From Hypholoma sublateritium FD-334 SS-4 (lineage: Eukaryota > Basidiomycota > Agaricomycetes > Agaricales > Strophariaceae), in contig KN817647.1 of the NCBI GenBank assembly GCA_000827495.1, positions 33,088-85,730 of the forward strand: a stretch of DNA of 52,643 nt. The letters run 5' to 3'. Positions 21,985 to 33,889 of the stretch are shown here, piece by piece. How positions within the stretch are numbered: the stretch's first letter is position 1; the number at the start of each line of letters is the position of its first letter. The notes beneath the pieces are model-generated. The model made no database searches. It was not told the origin of the DNA and saw only the letters and a program-made list of their open reading frames with translations. The position numbers were made by a program, and so were the translations under genes.

Positions 21985-24965
21985 ATGACATCCGCAAAAG
22001 CTGCCAAAGGGAAGGTCACAACAAAACAAGCGCCTGCGACGGAACGTCTAAATATAGTCCCTCTTCAAGCTGCAGCAATCACCGCCGCTGTCAGCACAGA
22101 AGCTGCAGCCTCGCATTCATAGAAGAATGCGACAGAAGACGTTACCACAATTTTCTCACCCATCGACGGAGAGGAGAATCACTCAAGCTGTGATGTTTGC
22201 ATGTAAGCTCTTTGTTGCTTCAATGAGTGATCTCTCTGTGGCATACACTGTTGACACCACAACTAGTGCATTGAAGAAGCGCGATCCGATCCGACACAAG
22301 AATTTGCAAACAATCTTCAAAGGAAACACTACAACCTTATGCACCCACATCAAATGCAAAGGTGGCGACCACTACAAGATCTATCGCGAGAAGTGTGTTA
22401 AAAATGGCTGCAATGAATCCACGAGCTATTCCTGATGAAGAATTGGCCAAATTAAATAGTAATGGAGTGTCGTCTTCCAAGTAAGTGATCTACTTATTGT
22501 GTAATGCTCTCGGCCACTAATTAGATATTATTTCAGCCAGATGGAAATCACTACTTTCACAATCACAAAGCCGAAGGTGACTCCAGCTTCGCAGGAATGG
22601 AGTAAGGAAGGGCTTGAAGAAGAAGTGATAAAATTTGTGACAGAAACTGATCAGGTGTGTCATGGGGCCTTCTTTCGTCTTTTATATCAACTTGAGCTCT
22701 TTTCTGTTCAGGCTCTTTCAATTGTGGACCACCCCACATTCCATGAGCTGTTGCGCTACCAACATCCAAAGATGAAAGACTCTGACATTCCTCATCGCAC
22801 GTTGTTGACCAACTCTATCAAAGATCATTCTCTGAAAATTCAGCAGGATCTCAGCGCCAAGCTTCAGCAATCCCCCAGGAAAATCTCCCTCACATTTGAT
22901 GGCTGGACATCTGCAGTAATGACAGTATACATTGCCATCACAGCTCACTATATTACGGAGGACTGGGAGCTTGCAGCTGAGCTCCTTGCATTTGAGGAAC
23001 AGCCTGGCAGCCACAGTGGTAAGAACCTTGCAGAAGTTCTGTACACAATCGCTGACAGAATCGATATCAAGGACAAGGTATATTCGAATCATGTGTGATG
23101 ATCTATCTAATGCTATTTTAGTTTCAGAATTTCACAGCCGACAATCTTTTGACAAACAACAAAGCTCTCTGGATCCTCGTGCAGAAATTGCAAGCGGAAG
23201 GAATTGTTTTTGATGGGAAAGACCAACGATCCCGGTGAGTAGATAATATCATTATTCATTGATAAATTATGGTATTGAGCCATTCAATGCCAAGTTGTTA
23301 TGCCCATGCTGTCAGTCTCGCTGAAGAAAGGTTTCTGAAATTATTATCCCTGACCAAGTGGAAGAAAAACTCTTTCTGAAAGGAAGAAGACATCCCGATT
23401 GTTGCTCTGATCGCCGAGACATGTGCTGAACTTGAAGAAGAAGAAGAATCCAAAGAAATGGTCAGTGCATTGCACAAGGAAGTTGCAAATGCAGCAAAGA
23501 CACTTCCAACAGGATTGAAAGAAGTCACTAATGCAGCACTGTTACTCAAGATCAGAGGGTTGATTGCAAAGGTCAGTAGATTAAATACTAGTGTAATACT
23601 TATATGATGATTGCTTTCATGTTAAGGTCCATCGCTCTGCTCAGGCAAAAGCTTTCTTCAAGAAATGCTGTTGTCAAGCTGAAGATTGTGAAGAACAAGA
23701 GTTACTACCATTTTTCCAAACTCGATGGGGAACCTGGTGTGTCGTTCTGGAGAGGTTGCTTGAGCTCAAACTGGTATGATACATGATTTGACTAAAGGCC
23801 CACAAATACTGACATGATGTCTCTATCAGGCTGTTCAGGATTTTGTCAATCATGCTGATGATTCATCCAAAGTCCCCAATGTTCAAAAGGGGCAACCGAC
23901 ATACTCGTCATATAAGCTTGGGCCTGATGAATGGACATCCGTAAGATTGATCCACAAGGTTCTTGAGGTGCGTTTTCATTTTTCGGGAATTGGAACTGCA
24001 TAATTTGTAGTCTTAATTTATTTCTATAGGAAGCGTCAAGTGTACAACAACAATTTTCATCAGAGATTAACCCATCAGTCTGGCATGTTATTCTACTTTA
24101 TGAATCATTTATAGTTAACTGGCATATACTTGCAGATTCCCTGGAGATGGAACCCATCACAGATGCAATCCATGAGGGTGTCAAACAGCTTGAGAAGTAC
24201 TACAACAAAACGGATAATTCTGCAGTGAATATTGTTGGAATTTGTATGTTACTGTTTATTCATTGAATCAATCATTCTGATATCTGAACCCTTCAAATAG
24301 ATATGAACCCATGCCTCAAGGATTTATATTTCAATGGTGCTTGGACACCGCAGGGGGCTAAACATGCTCGTAATATTATGAACTGTGTTGTACATTTCAA
24401 GTTCATGTATTTGATTAACCTCAAATTTCAATTTAACAAAATTTCAATTTGATAGTTTGATAGGTACAAAGCTACAGAAGATGAAATGGCCAGAGAACGT
24501 ACAGCAACCTCGGGACAGCCTAGCAGTGAAGACTCGGCACCTCAATTTACAGGGTATGGAAGCAATTTCATTGCCTCGATTCTTGCCAAGAAACAGCAAG
24601 TGCAGAAATCAGCCTTAAATCAAGATCTTCAAGCTGAACTCACCACTTACCTCGACAAGCCATTGCTCCCCATGATGCATAATATACTTAGATGGTGGAA
24701 GGTGCGGTCAATGTCTACTACTTGTTACATTTCTTGACTGACCATAATCTGAATTTAGATTAATGCTTTCTGCTTCCCACTTCTCAGCAAAATTGCACAA
24801 AACTATTTAGCTATTCAAGGCTCATCTGTTCCTTGCAAGCAAATATTCTCTGATGCTGGGCTGACCGATTCAAAGTGGTGCCGTTGTTTCTTGACAGAGA
24901 CATTTGCAGCTGTACAAATAGTCAAGGCAAAGTATAAATGTGAGCAGCGCATGGCTGAGGAATGA
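21985..24965 (+). pseudogene. hAT transposase, decayed, multi-exon
   Basis: It begins MTSAKAAKGKVTTKQAPATE. A BED-type zinc-finger region (TTTLCTHIKCKGGDHYKIYR) at about 22,330-22,390 follows an in-frame TAG. After a frame change come the main exons: KLQQSPRKISLTFDGWTSAV and YITEDWELAAELLAF (22,541-23,078), then NFTADNLLTNNKALW. A C-terminal dimerisation domain (PF05699 type) reads ELTTYLDKPLLPMMHNILRW, then FPLLSKIAQNYLAIQGSSVP, CKQIFSDAGLTDSKWCR. It ends with a TGA at 24,963. Several introns of 50-70 bp separate the pieces. In-frame stops and at least one frame change make it non-functional as it stands. Confidence 0.85.
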
Positions 24966-25037
24966 GAAAAGGCAGCACGGGAGACTCAGAAAGCTCGCTG
25001 GGATACTTATAATAAGGACCAAGTCGAATTAGAGTGT

Positions 25038-25289
25038 TGAGAGGCTGACTGTGGGTCTAGACTCGAATCTCTCAAAACAAAACAAAATCCCAGCAGAGAG
25101 AGATCTTAACTAGGATCAAGCGACGCTCTACAACCAGTATAAGAAATCTACAGTGTGCAGTACTTCCTGGTATGAGTCTGTTTTGTCTGAGAATCTGTCT
25201 CAATTCACAAATCTTTGTCCCAAGTTCGATTTGATAGGGAATTATTCAAATTTCAAATGGTTCTCAGATCGATTTTACGCAATGAGCTC
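25038..25289 (+). repeat. Copy B of the 253-bp dispersed repeat, inside the hAT element
   Basis: Starts TGAGAGGCTGACTGTGGGTC and ends CAATGAGCTC. It is the inverted counterpart of 20,393-20,645 with few substitutions, and sits just 3' of the transposase. Confidence 0.75.
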
Positions 25290-26140
25290 GCTATCACTGG
25301 GTGATTATGCTGCAGTCCCTTGATAATAGAAGGGGATGATAGTTCCTTGTTAGAATGGTTCACTAAAGTCTTATAGCAAGTTTTTGTACTGTCTCTCAGT
25401 TTGTCAAGGGAACACCTTTTGATAGAGACGCTGCCCATAACTCCCATCGTCACAGACTCATGAGCTAGGACCATTCTCAACTGATTCTATTATCTACCTT
25501 CTTTGAACTGCTGACAAGGGCATGTCTCAGTCCCTTGTTATCTGCCTTTGACACATGTTTAATGCTCTGAAAAGCAAAAATCCATGTGTAGTCCAAAAGC
25601 GACCTTATCAGCGTGTATGAAGGCAAAAACGTGCATTTTAACTGAATTATCTATATATGGATATGCTATATGTTCGAACCTGTTTGAACCTGTACTGAAT
25701 CTGAACCGGACCTGAAATTGGCTGAACCGAACATGAACCTAATGTCCAGTTCATGTTCACAAAATTTATCAGAGTCAGTCATATTCATGTTTAAGTTTGT
25801 AAAAATGTGCCCGAACCAGACCTGAACCGAACTTTGGCAACTTTAGTACAATCACCCTCCAGCAGCACCAGTTCATCCTGGACATCCCAGAACACTACAA
25901 TATGTCCAATTGCACTCCAATTTCAATGCCTATGGCTCCTGGTCTTGTTCTAACCAAGGATATGGGTGCTTCGATGCCAGGAGAGCAGGAATTCATGTGA
26001 AATGTGCACTACCTCAGCTGTATTGGTTTGCTTCAGTACCTTGCTGGTATGACCAGGAGTGACATTACACAAGTTGTTGCTTATCTAGCTCACTTCAACA
26101 GCAATCCTGGCTCCAAGCACTGGGCAGCACTCATTAGAAA

Positions 26141-27473
26141 GATCTGCTTCATGCCTATTGAAGATTTATCTATAGGAAGTGTTGGGAAGTGCCAAATTTG
26201 TTACGTGCATATGAATTATAAATTAATTACAAATGTAATGAAAGCTGATTATTATAACACATACATTGCTCCCACTCTTACACAATAGGCTACACCAACC
26301 CAATAGAGAAGAGAACCTAGACTGACCCAGAATTCATGCCCATGAAAAAGAGACACTCCTACTACGAGGCTCGCCAAATGGTGCACACTTGCACTCCTGC
26401 CTGCACTGCATATTGCCAGGGTGCTGGCCTATTACCTAGCGAAGCGGAAACAGTTGACTAACATCACAAGCACTTTTTGAATGGCAGTACTGGTTGTAGA
26501 TGATATCTCTTGGGTTCTGGCAGATGCTCTTCTTGCACTGTTCTGCTGGACATGCCGCAGCACAAGTATGTGGCACACCACCCATATAAAGGCTCACTGG
26601 ATGAGCAGCCAATTGGCTGAATATATATAACTGAAGGATGGTGCACTTGTAGCAAGGCAGTTCTTTTTCTTGCTGCTACTATTTCTTGACTATTTTCTTC
26701 TTCCTACTCCCATATCAAAGTAAAAACACACTGCACAATACTCAGATGCAAGAGAATTTTCAATCCATGGTGTTTGAGTACTTTGATTCTGCCATTTCTA
26801 TATGCTGTACTGACTTTAGTTCAGAATTGCTAGCATTGAGAACCTCAAGCAGGTTGGTTCAATAATTTCACAAACCATATCATCCCCGCTCCTTCTCATA
26901 TACCAAGAAGATGGAAATTTCGAGACATTTGTAGTGCTTTCCATATAAAAAATGTTTATTCACCTCAATATTTTCTAGCCATCAAATGGGCACCGGGCAC
27001 CTTGCACCCAGCACTATTGAAGGACTGCTCCAATATCTGGAAACCGGCAAGACTGCCAATGGAACACCACATCAGATCTTGCATTTTCAGATATTTTAAG
27101 GCCAAATTAGTGGCAAAATGACCAGAACAAAGTACACCAACCGCACCCACCATAACCGAACAAGAGGCCAACTCCAATGATGAACTTCCCAATGACAATA
27201 ATGAGTATGTGGAGATAGCTGAAAAGCTTGAATCTCTTGATTTGGAAGGAGAGAACAAGCCACAGACAGTACCCATTTCCGAACTAGTCACACAAATAAT
27301 TCAAAACCCCCTCGACTTTGAGAACAAGGAGGAAGATCATCTCGCCAACTTGGACAATATGGACGCAGGCTTGGCTGACATGGATTCCGTGCACAACAGT
27401 GACAACCTTTCCATTACATATCTGTAATTATTTTGCTTTTTAATGTTCCAGGCTAAAATAAAGTCCAAATAAA
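26141..27473. other. Element-derived spacer; only a small acidic frame seen
   Basis: A TATATAA-containing stretch (about 26,620) and short decayed frames are present. An acidic open frame ends at 27,427 (72 aa from 27,209; QIIQNPLDFENKEEDHLANL). It resembles low-complexity element-encoded proteins and may belong to the element of the next gene, but no family can be named. Confidence 0.35.
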
Positions 27474-30400
27474 ATGTTTTCCCTCAATCTTGATGGTGAT
27501 TCAAGTCAAGTCGACCAGCTGACCAAAGGTTAGTATAACTCATTATTTTATAATATTTTCTCTGAAAATACTTGTGTTCCAGCTGAGCCTAAAACTGCCA
27601 TTTCCAGGATGGCTACTGGTGGCGAGAGTTCTGTGGAGATGGCCCATAAGTATATTTTGGCTTTGCATCCTAAATGCTAATTTTTTCAATTTTTATTCAC
27701 ATTTCCCAATTTAGAACCCAACTTAGAACATGCTGAACATTCTGAGCCTTCGTGTCTGGTCTCTGGTCCCATTCTAGATCTCAACAGTCTTATGTTTAAC
27801 ACCAAGCATAAGCTCATTATCTGCAAAAGCTGCTGAGTTGGCTTACCACTATGTGGAGTCGTGAACCATTTATCAAAAAATAGCTTACAAACTTGGGATA
27901 ATGAAACTAGAACATAGCAACTATTCAAGGTGATCCATCCTGTATTACGCAGCCTCAAATCAACCACTGCCAAGAACAAATTTCTTGGAACGCTAGTGAA
28001 GGACCTCATTGACATTGGAGTAATTTCAAACTTGTCTGAAATTCTCAATGCACCAAGTGCAACTGCTTGGAAGGAACAGCCAATCTGCACTGATGGAATA
28101 TCTGTTGAAGGAATACAGATTGATCTTGGGTATATATGTTTAGTGTGCAAATATGCTATTTGAACCTATGACCGAATCCGGTGCCACGCACATATTGATG
28201 GACCACAGAAGAATATCTCCGCAAATTCTAGGGACATCATCAGGGATGTTGAATTACAAACATTCTCGGAGATTTGGCCCCACTTTTTTGTGGTATACTC
28301 TTCGCATTCTTGCCCCATTATTGTGCCAACTTCCGCCAAAAACACTTCCGTACTTGGTCACTTGGAGCAGGAACAAACACAAATCCTACAAACATACACT
28401 AACACTAACACTGGGCCCACTCAAGACACTCTTCCTCCAATATTTCATGATGGAGGGATCGAAGTATGGCTTGCACAATTTGAAAGATCCAAGATCTCTT
28501 CCTTGTTGCCTCGCATGCCACTTGCCACTAACAACAAGAAGCCTGCACTGTTTATGCCCTTGCGCGCTGCCATTTTTGCCTTATTTTGTGAGGACCTCCA
28601 GCTTATCCAAAACGGAAATATAAACAGCCTGATTTTACATATCCTAACAAATGGTAACAGGTAAAAAATTATCTATATTCACTAGCACAATATTTACTGA
28701 TTTGTAAAATAGCAACAAGAGGCACCAAAGTTTCTCAGTTATTACACAAGCAGGAACTATAAGCCGCTACTCCACTGCAGAATTTAGACTTGTGTGGACC
28801 CTTCTAGAATATGAAAAGGATGCGAAGAAAAACAAAAAAAATCCTCAGCCACCACGAAGAAACTCTCGGATGGTGAACTGTTCACTCTTGATGAGACTTG
28901 AAATGTTGCTCCAGCGCCTAAGGAAAGCTCTTAAGGCAGACACCAATATTTGGAAAGCACTCAGATCAGTTCTTGATAACTTATATTTCCTGTCTCAGGA
29001 GCAAAGAGATCACAGATACACCCAACCCATTCACATTTTTCCAATTCTTCAGTATCTTGCATTTATATTTATTACAAATGAAGGAAACTATCTGCTGATT
29101 GATTGCATACCACTATTACTAGCTCAGCAGCAATATTGCATCTGCCTTCGAGGTCTTCATGCAATAAACCAGAACATTGTGGCAGCTAACTCAAAGGGAT
29201 GGCAGAGGTAAAATTTTATTTTATTTTAAGGTCAATTCAAACTCATTGGATTAATTTTTGTAAAATTGCTGAGGAGTTTGCTGAAAAATTTCTCGCCGAC
29301 TTTAGTGACACGCCCTTCAGTATATTGCATTTCTGGATGCATGGGACAAGTGTCCTTGCCAAGCACACGCCTCGCCCCAATCTAATCTGGTGGAGGGGTA
29401 ACAAGATCCTCATATTTGGACAGGAGATCTTGTTCACAGAATACAAACAGAAGACCTATCAAAAAGTTTTGCACTTAGAGAACTTTATTCTCAATGAGGT
29501 CATGTTTGGCATGTATACCATCAAGGAGGCTGAACAGATTTTTGGCATCCAGAACATGGAGGAAACAGGAGATGAAATGACACTGGAACATGGTGTCATT
29601 GCCAACACAGTGCAATCACTAATGTGGACCCATGAATTTGACTTATTATTCCAGAGGGTCTTTGAGGAGAAGAAACTTAGCATCTTTACGCGCGCAGGTG
29701 GTGGCTTTGATGTTAATCAATGGGCAGGTATTGCATGGCTTAATGCTATTCATTCAGCCTTCCGAATGCTTGTGGCGGCCTGTCATGTGCTTTGCATAGC
29801 CGGGCGCAGGACTGAATGGGTCACCATTTCACTGACAAATAATGCCAATAGTGCCAAAGGAGTGGTATACAACTCAGAAGCAAAGACAGGAGCTTTTAAT
29901 GCAGCCTATCACAAAGGTTTAAGCATTCAAGGGGTCCTCAAATACAATAGGAGATACATCCCATACAAAATATTTCAGCTACTTTACCTCCTTCTGAGAG
30001 TGGTCCGCCCACTGGAACTCATGGTCCTTTTTCTCACCGCCATACCAGAGAGTCACAAGCCTGCTACTTTGAAGGCTTACCACAACCATGTATTCGCTGC
30101 TATGGGCCACACATGGAAATCTGACGATATCACTCAATGCCTGTGTGAACGGTTTGCTGACATAACAGAGGTGCCGATGGGCCTACACCATTATTGACAT
30201 CTGGCTATTGCAATACAAAGGAAGTACATGAAATTCTGGAACCCAGCATCATCGGCAGTTGAAGAGAAAACCAACACCCTCCGTGGACACCAAAAAGCTG
30301 TTGGTGATGCTTATTATGCACATCCTACGTTCTTAGGATCCTGTTCGATAGAAGATCAAGATCTTGCCCTCGAAGCCAAAAGAGAATACCACAAAGTGGT

Positions 30401-30706
30401 GGGCTTCACCACTGGATTTTCTGAGAAACTTTCGCCAGAGGCAATGAAGAACGGGAAGTTTTTTCTTATGAGCAACTTGACATCCCAATAAATCCTATCC
30501 AGCGGATGATGACATTAGACAACAACACCACAGGTCAATTTCTTCCATTGCAAGATGCAAAGAAGGGAAAATCAAGAAATAAAGTAGACACTTTAATGTG
30601 CACAAGAGAAGGGCTGGCTCCAGTGCTTCATTGCTCAACAAGAAAAAAGAAAGACAATCCCAAGTATGTCGACAGTGCAGAACTTAGCGAGGAATCAGAG
30701 GAATGA
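27474..30706 (+). pseudogene. OrsD-type zinc-finger, basidiomycete telomere/element-linked large protein (decayed)
   Basis: Starts MFSLNLDGDSSQVDQLTK. Two introns follow (GTTAGT...CCAG and GTATAT...TTTAG). A first zinc-finger-like unit reads TKHKLIICKSC, a TGA, then VGLPLCGVVNHL. A second reads DLGYICLVCKYAI, a TGA, then DRIRCHAH. The paired C-x2-C / H layout is that of the OrsD domain (PF12013). Later come ALFMPLRAAIFALFCEDLQL and a long open part (29,199-30,194) with WWRGNKILIFGQEILFTEYK, FTRAGGGFDVNQWAGIAWLN, LEYKHKG-like AAYHKGLSIQGVLKYNRRYI and LLRVVRPLELMVLFL. It reaches LHHY, a TGA, then HLAIAIQRKYM. From memory, this order occurs in large basidiomycete proteins that often also carry a RecQ-like helicase; no helicase part is seen here. 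A frame change near 30,470 leads to a tail ending LSEESEE. At least four in-frame stops. Confidence 0.6.
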
Positions 30707-31523
30707 GAGAGGAAGTTGTGTATTAGAACCGCTGCAATGTTGGTGACACTCTCGACGATATTATAATCTCAATTTTGTCTTTATATTCTTGATATTTCTT
30801 GTTTTCAATCAGATTATTTGAATACAAATACAAATTTTACCCTAATGTCTCAGAATGCAGCGCCCAAGCACGCTGCATTTCTACAAACTCTTGCAATATG
30901 ACAGAGATGAATTAACGCAGAGGACAGAGAAGTTGAATGTCAAGTAACGCAAAATGCAGAAATGTAGAAGTCCATGGGGATCGTAAGCCAAGTGTGGCAT
31001 ACTGACAAAGTGCGGCATACTGACAGGAAGACAGAGTGACTAAAGAATGTGAAAGGCCCATGAGGAAGTGGCGGGACAATGAAGCAAAGCAAGGAAAGCA
31101 AGCAATAAGCGTGTGAATGGGCATAGATAGACTGTATGCTGGTGGATCATTGAGGACATGTGGTAGGTGGGATCCTGGATGGTGAAGGCACACCAGCGCA
31201 CTGACTTCACGCTGCACAATGTCTCTCCCGAGTTACCCAGATCCCATTGACTTGTGAATTGCATGTCAATAATGCTGTAGCCGCCACTTTCTAAGTGCAG
31301 AATTCACTCACTATTGGAGAGGCAACAAGGCAATTGCAGTAGATGAATGAGCCTGAGAATTCTCTGGTGTATGGTTTTTTTATTAGAAAAGTTCAAAAAA
31401 AATGAGTTATGCAAACAGCCATACAATTGAATTGTTCTCGTCGTCAAAGTGGTTAGCCACCCTTATTTCGTCTCTGTCAGTGAAGACTCTGAGTCACATC
31501 TTGAATAATGCTACGCAGTTGGC
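30707..31523. other. Unassigned AT-rich sequence
   Basis: Only short frames are present. No repeat border or gene is recognised. Confidence 0.35.
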
Positions 31524-32318
31524 GACTTTTAGCCCCTCGCACGTGATACTTAACCATTATGTAACTCTGCTAACATCCTGCTAAGTCCAGTTAACTAACT
31601 TATGTAGCACCGGAGGCATGTAAACACTTGGACAGTGGCATTGAGGTGGCATTCATTACAAGGTTTTGCCTTCAAAGTTCAAACAAATTTCAAAGGCCCC
31701 AGACATGAGGGGCGATTATTCATTTCTCCAACATTAAGTTTACAGTATTACAACTGAATTAATGGTAATATCAATTTAACATCTGTATATTATACATTAA
31801 AGAGAAAGGCAGAACCTGTGGGGTTCAGTGAATCATCGGAGTCGGACGCGAGCTCATTGACCTCAATGCTCAGATCAGCGGCGGTGCATACACACTGCAG
31901 GCAGCAGAGCAGTCCCACTCTCGGAGTTGCTCGGATGCCGTGCAGACACGCATATTACTGGGCACGCTGATTGATCAAAAAGTGCATCGTCCGTCAATGG
32001 CGTCAACACCGAGGTGCATGGTCAGAATTACTGTCCAGCATCCCGCCTCGCACATGGCATGCAGCAGCAGCCCAGCCCCACCCCGCATGTGTATGACGGC
32101 ATGGCAGCGGAGTGGTGATGGTCGGTGTTGCAGTGTCGGTGGGGAGGGGATTGGGAGAGGAGGCGGCAGGTAAGTGGCAGGTGGTGGTTGGGCGAGAGAA
32201 AGAAATGAACAATGCCACTGGTTGTTGGGCATTGATTGGGGATTGTTGATTTTCACGATTATTTAAAATTACGTGTATTACACAATTATTATCTGTCACG
32301 TGCAGGGGGCTAAAAGTC
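31524..32318. mobile_element. Possible short inverted-repeat element, about 795 bp
   Basis: GACTTTTAGCCCCTCGCACGTGA at 31,524-31,546 is mirrored at 32,296-32,318 by a copy with two or three differences. Between them is a mixture of AT-rich and GC-rich sequence with no supported gene. GCTACGC and its mirror occur just outside. No target duplication was established. Confidence 0.5.
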
Positions 32319-33407
32319 AAAAGCTATGCTACGCTGGGTCATGCATTAGCACAACGCAATGGCTGTGCCATCTGTTGTTGTTTAGCTTTCCGGCGCTCGA
32401 CCCACCTCCGACAAAAGCCAAGAATATGGCTCACACGCTCAAGTCGACTCCATGGTTGCCCGGGCCTCTGCTTTATGCCAGCATTGCATGCACCGTACAT
32501 AGATGTGCTTGCAAAGGACCATTGGGACTGAGTGAGTTATCGCTGATGACATGCCAACCCCCCCTTCACAGACTTGTCACTGCCCCATCCCCAGCCCCAC
32601 AGCCGTCTTTTGTGCGCTCTAGGCGCCCTCCACAATCTGCGTGTTCCAGAAACCACAGGACGACGGTGGCCTCATTGGATGCAGACAACGAGAAACAACG
32701 CCCTGGTGCCTCAGGCAAGACGCTGCACTCAGGCGACCTTGGCCCCAGTTTGCACACCAGATTGCATAACCCCAAGCCTTTACACACCTTCCCCTCGTCT
32801 CCCATGATGCCCAGCTGCGCCCTTACAATGGTTGGAAGAAATAGAAATAGCGGGCACTAATCACATGCCGGTGGTTCTGGAATGAAAACAATGTTTTTAG
32901 ATGTATTTTTCAGGGTCATAAAAATTAGAAATGCCAAAGGACATAAAAAAGACAAAAACATTTGAAATACAAATGAACCTTCAAAAAACTTTTTCATTTG
33001 AGTAATAAATCAAATTGAATATCTATTTTTTGTTTCAACTATAAATGTATTTTCTGGGTATTTCCACAGTTGTAATGAAAAAGGGACCAAAAAACCTCTT
33101 TGTATTTCAAATAGAAATGAGACTAAAAACTGTCTTTTTAATGTTGTGAAATAGTTCTTATGAAAAAGACATTTAAATTGTGATGCCCACTCATCGCCCG
33201 CTCGTCGCCCGTCTGTCGCCCACCCATCACCTGGTCAGCTGCCCACTTGCCACCCACCAGCAGCCCACTCCCCAGTAATACCGGGCTGTGCGCGGGTCAC
33301 TCGAAACATGTGATCTTAAAGTCAAATGCCAGACATCGTCGTCAGGACTCGGCATTGCCTCGTTATCACCTATGCCCATTCCAGCCAGAATCCAACCCAC
33401 CTAGCTT
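32319..33407. other. Unassigned sequence with a short CGCCC-rich tandem stretch
   Basis: Open frames at 32,273-32,860 show only low-complexity composition. Near 33,185-33,270 a short run of GCCCACYCATC / TCGCCCG-type words repeats. Confidence 0.35.
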
Positions 33408-33889
33408 GATGCTGAAAGCAATACTTTACAGTCCCCCACCTTTCCGTATGGACTCCATGGACTCCATAACATTCCGTGGAGTTCCGTGGACTTTCCATGG
33501 ACTTTTTCCAAAAATGGAAATTAGGGTTAGAAAAGTAAAATTGTCTCACGGAATGTCCATGGACTCTCCACGGAATTCCATGGACAATCCATGGAACTTT
33601 ACTTTTCAACTACAATCAGTCCATATGGAGTCCATGCGGAGTCCATGGACATTTTCCATGGAATTCCATGGAATTCCATGGATTTCCATGGATTTCCATG
33701 GAATTTTGACTTGGTTATATTTTTTGGGCACAACTTATAGTGACCAACATAGACATTATTTTCTTAGTGTCAAATCATAAATCATGACAAACTTGAAGTC
33801 TCAATTGTCTCACAAGAGGTAAAAATTAAATACATTTTATTCAAGGTTTACTAATATACATTAACTATATACTTATATACTAATGCACA

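Larger units (their letters stand above)
21768..25853. mobile_element. hAT DNA transposon, 4,070 bp, with 8-bp target duplication
   Basis: The element is 21776-25845, flanked by exact 8-bp copies of GTACAATC (21,768-21,775 and 25,846-25,853). Its ends are TAAAGTTGCCGAAGT on the left and, reverse-complemented, TAAAGTTGCCAAAGT on the right. Sub-terminal regions are rich in GAACCTGAACC-type repeats in opposite orientations. An 8-bp duplication is characteristic of hAT elements. Removing the element with one duplication restores the Copia reading frame. It contains the transposase pseudogene and a 252-bp repeat (25,038-25,289). Confidence 0.93.
21207..26140 (+). pseudogene. Ty1/Copia reverse transcriptase fragment, split by a hAT element
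   Basis: The parts are 21207-21775 and 25854-26140. The first encodes IEHYKAQIISQGCSQ, ISAAFINGNLEEYIHMRQP and KLLYGLKQAAHQW, a clear RVT_2 (Copia) reverse transcriptase. The catalytic YVDD box reads YIDN. The reading then runs GDRKTRTI up to the hAT insertion and resumes in frame as TLQQHQFILDIPEHYNMSNC, then YLAGMTRSDITQVVAYL. Stops interrupt both parts (for example before NFFDVHTP, after HFKC and after EQEFM). No gag, integrase or LTR is recognised nearby. Distinct from the Copia at 35.6-41.7 kb. Confidence 0.85.

Noticed and set aside
32273..32860. A 195-codon plus-strand frame
   Set aside because: It starts inside the terminal repeat region of a putative element and has a biased, featureless translation.
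33640..33710. CRISPR-like array (regularly spaced CCATGG words)
   Set aside because: The words are short palindromes with 6-9 bp spacing, without unique spacers; the genome is eukaryotic.
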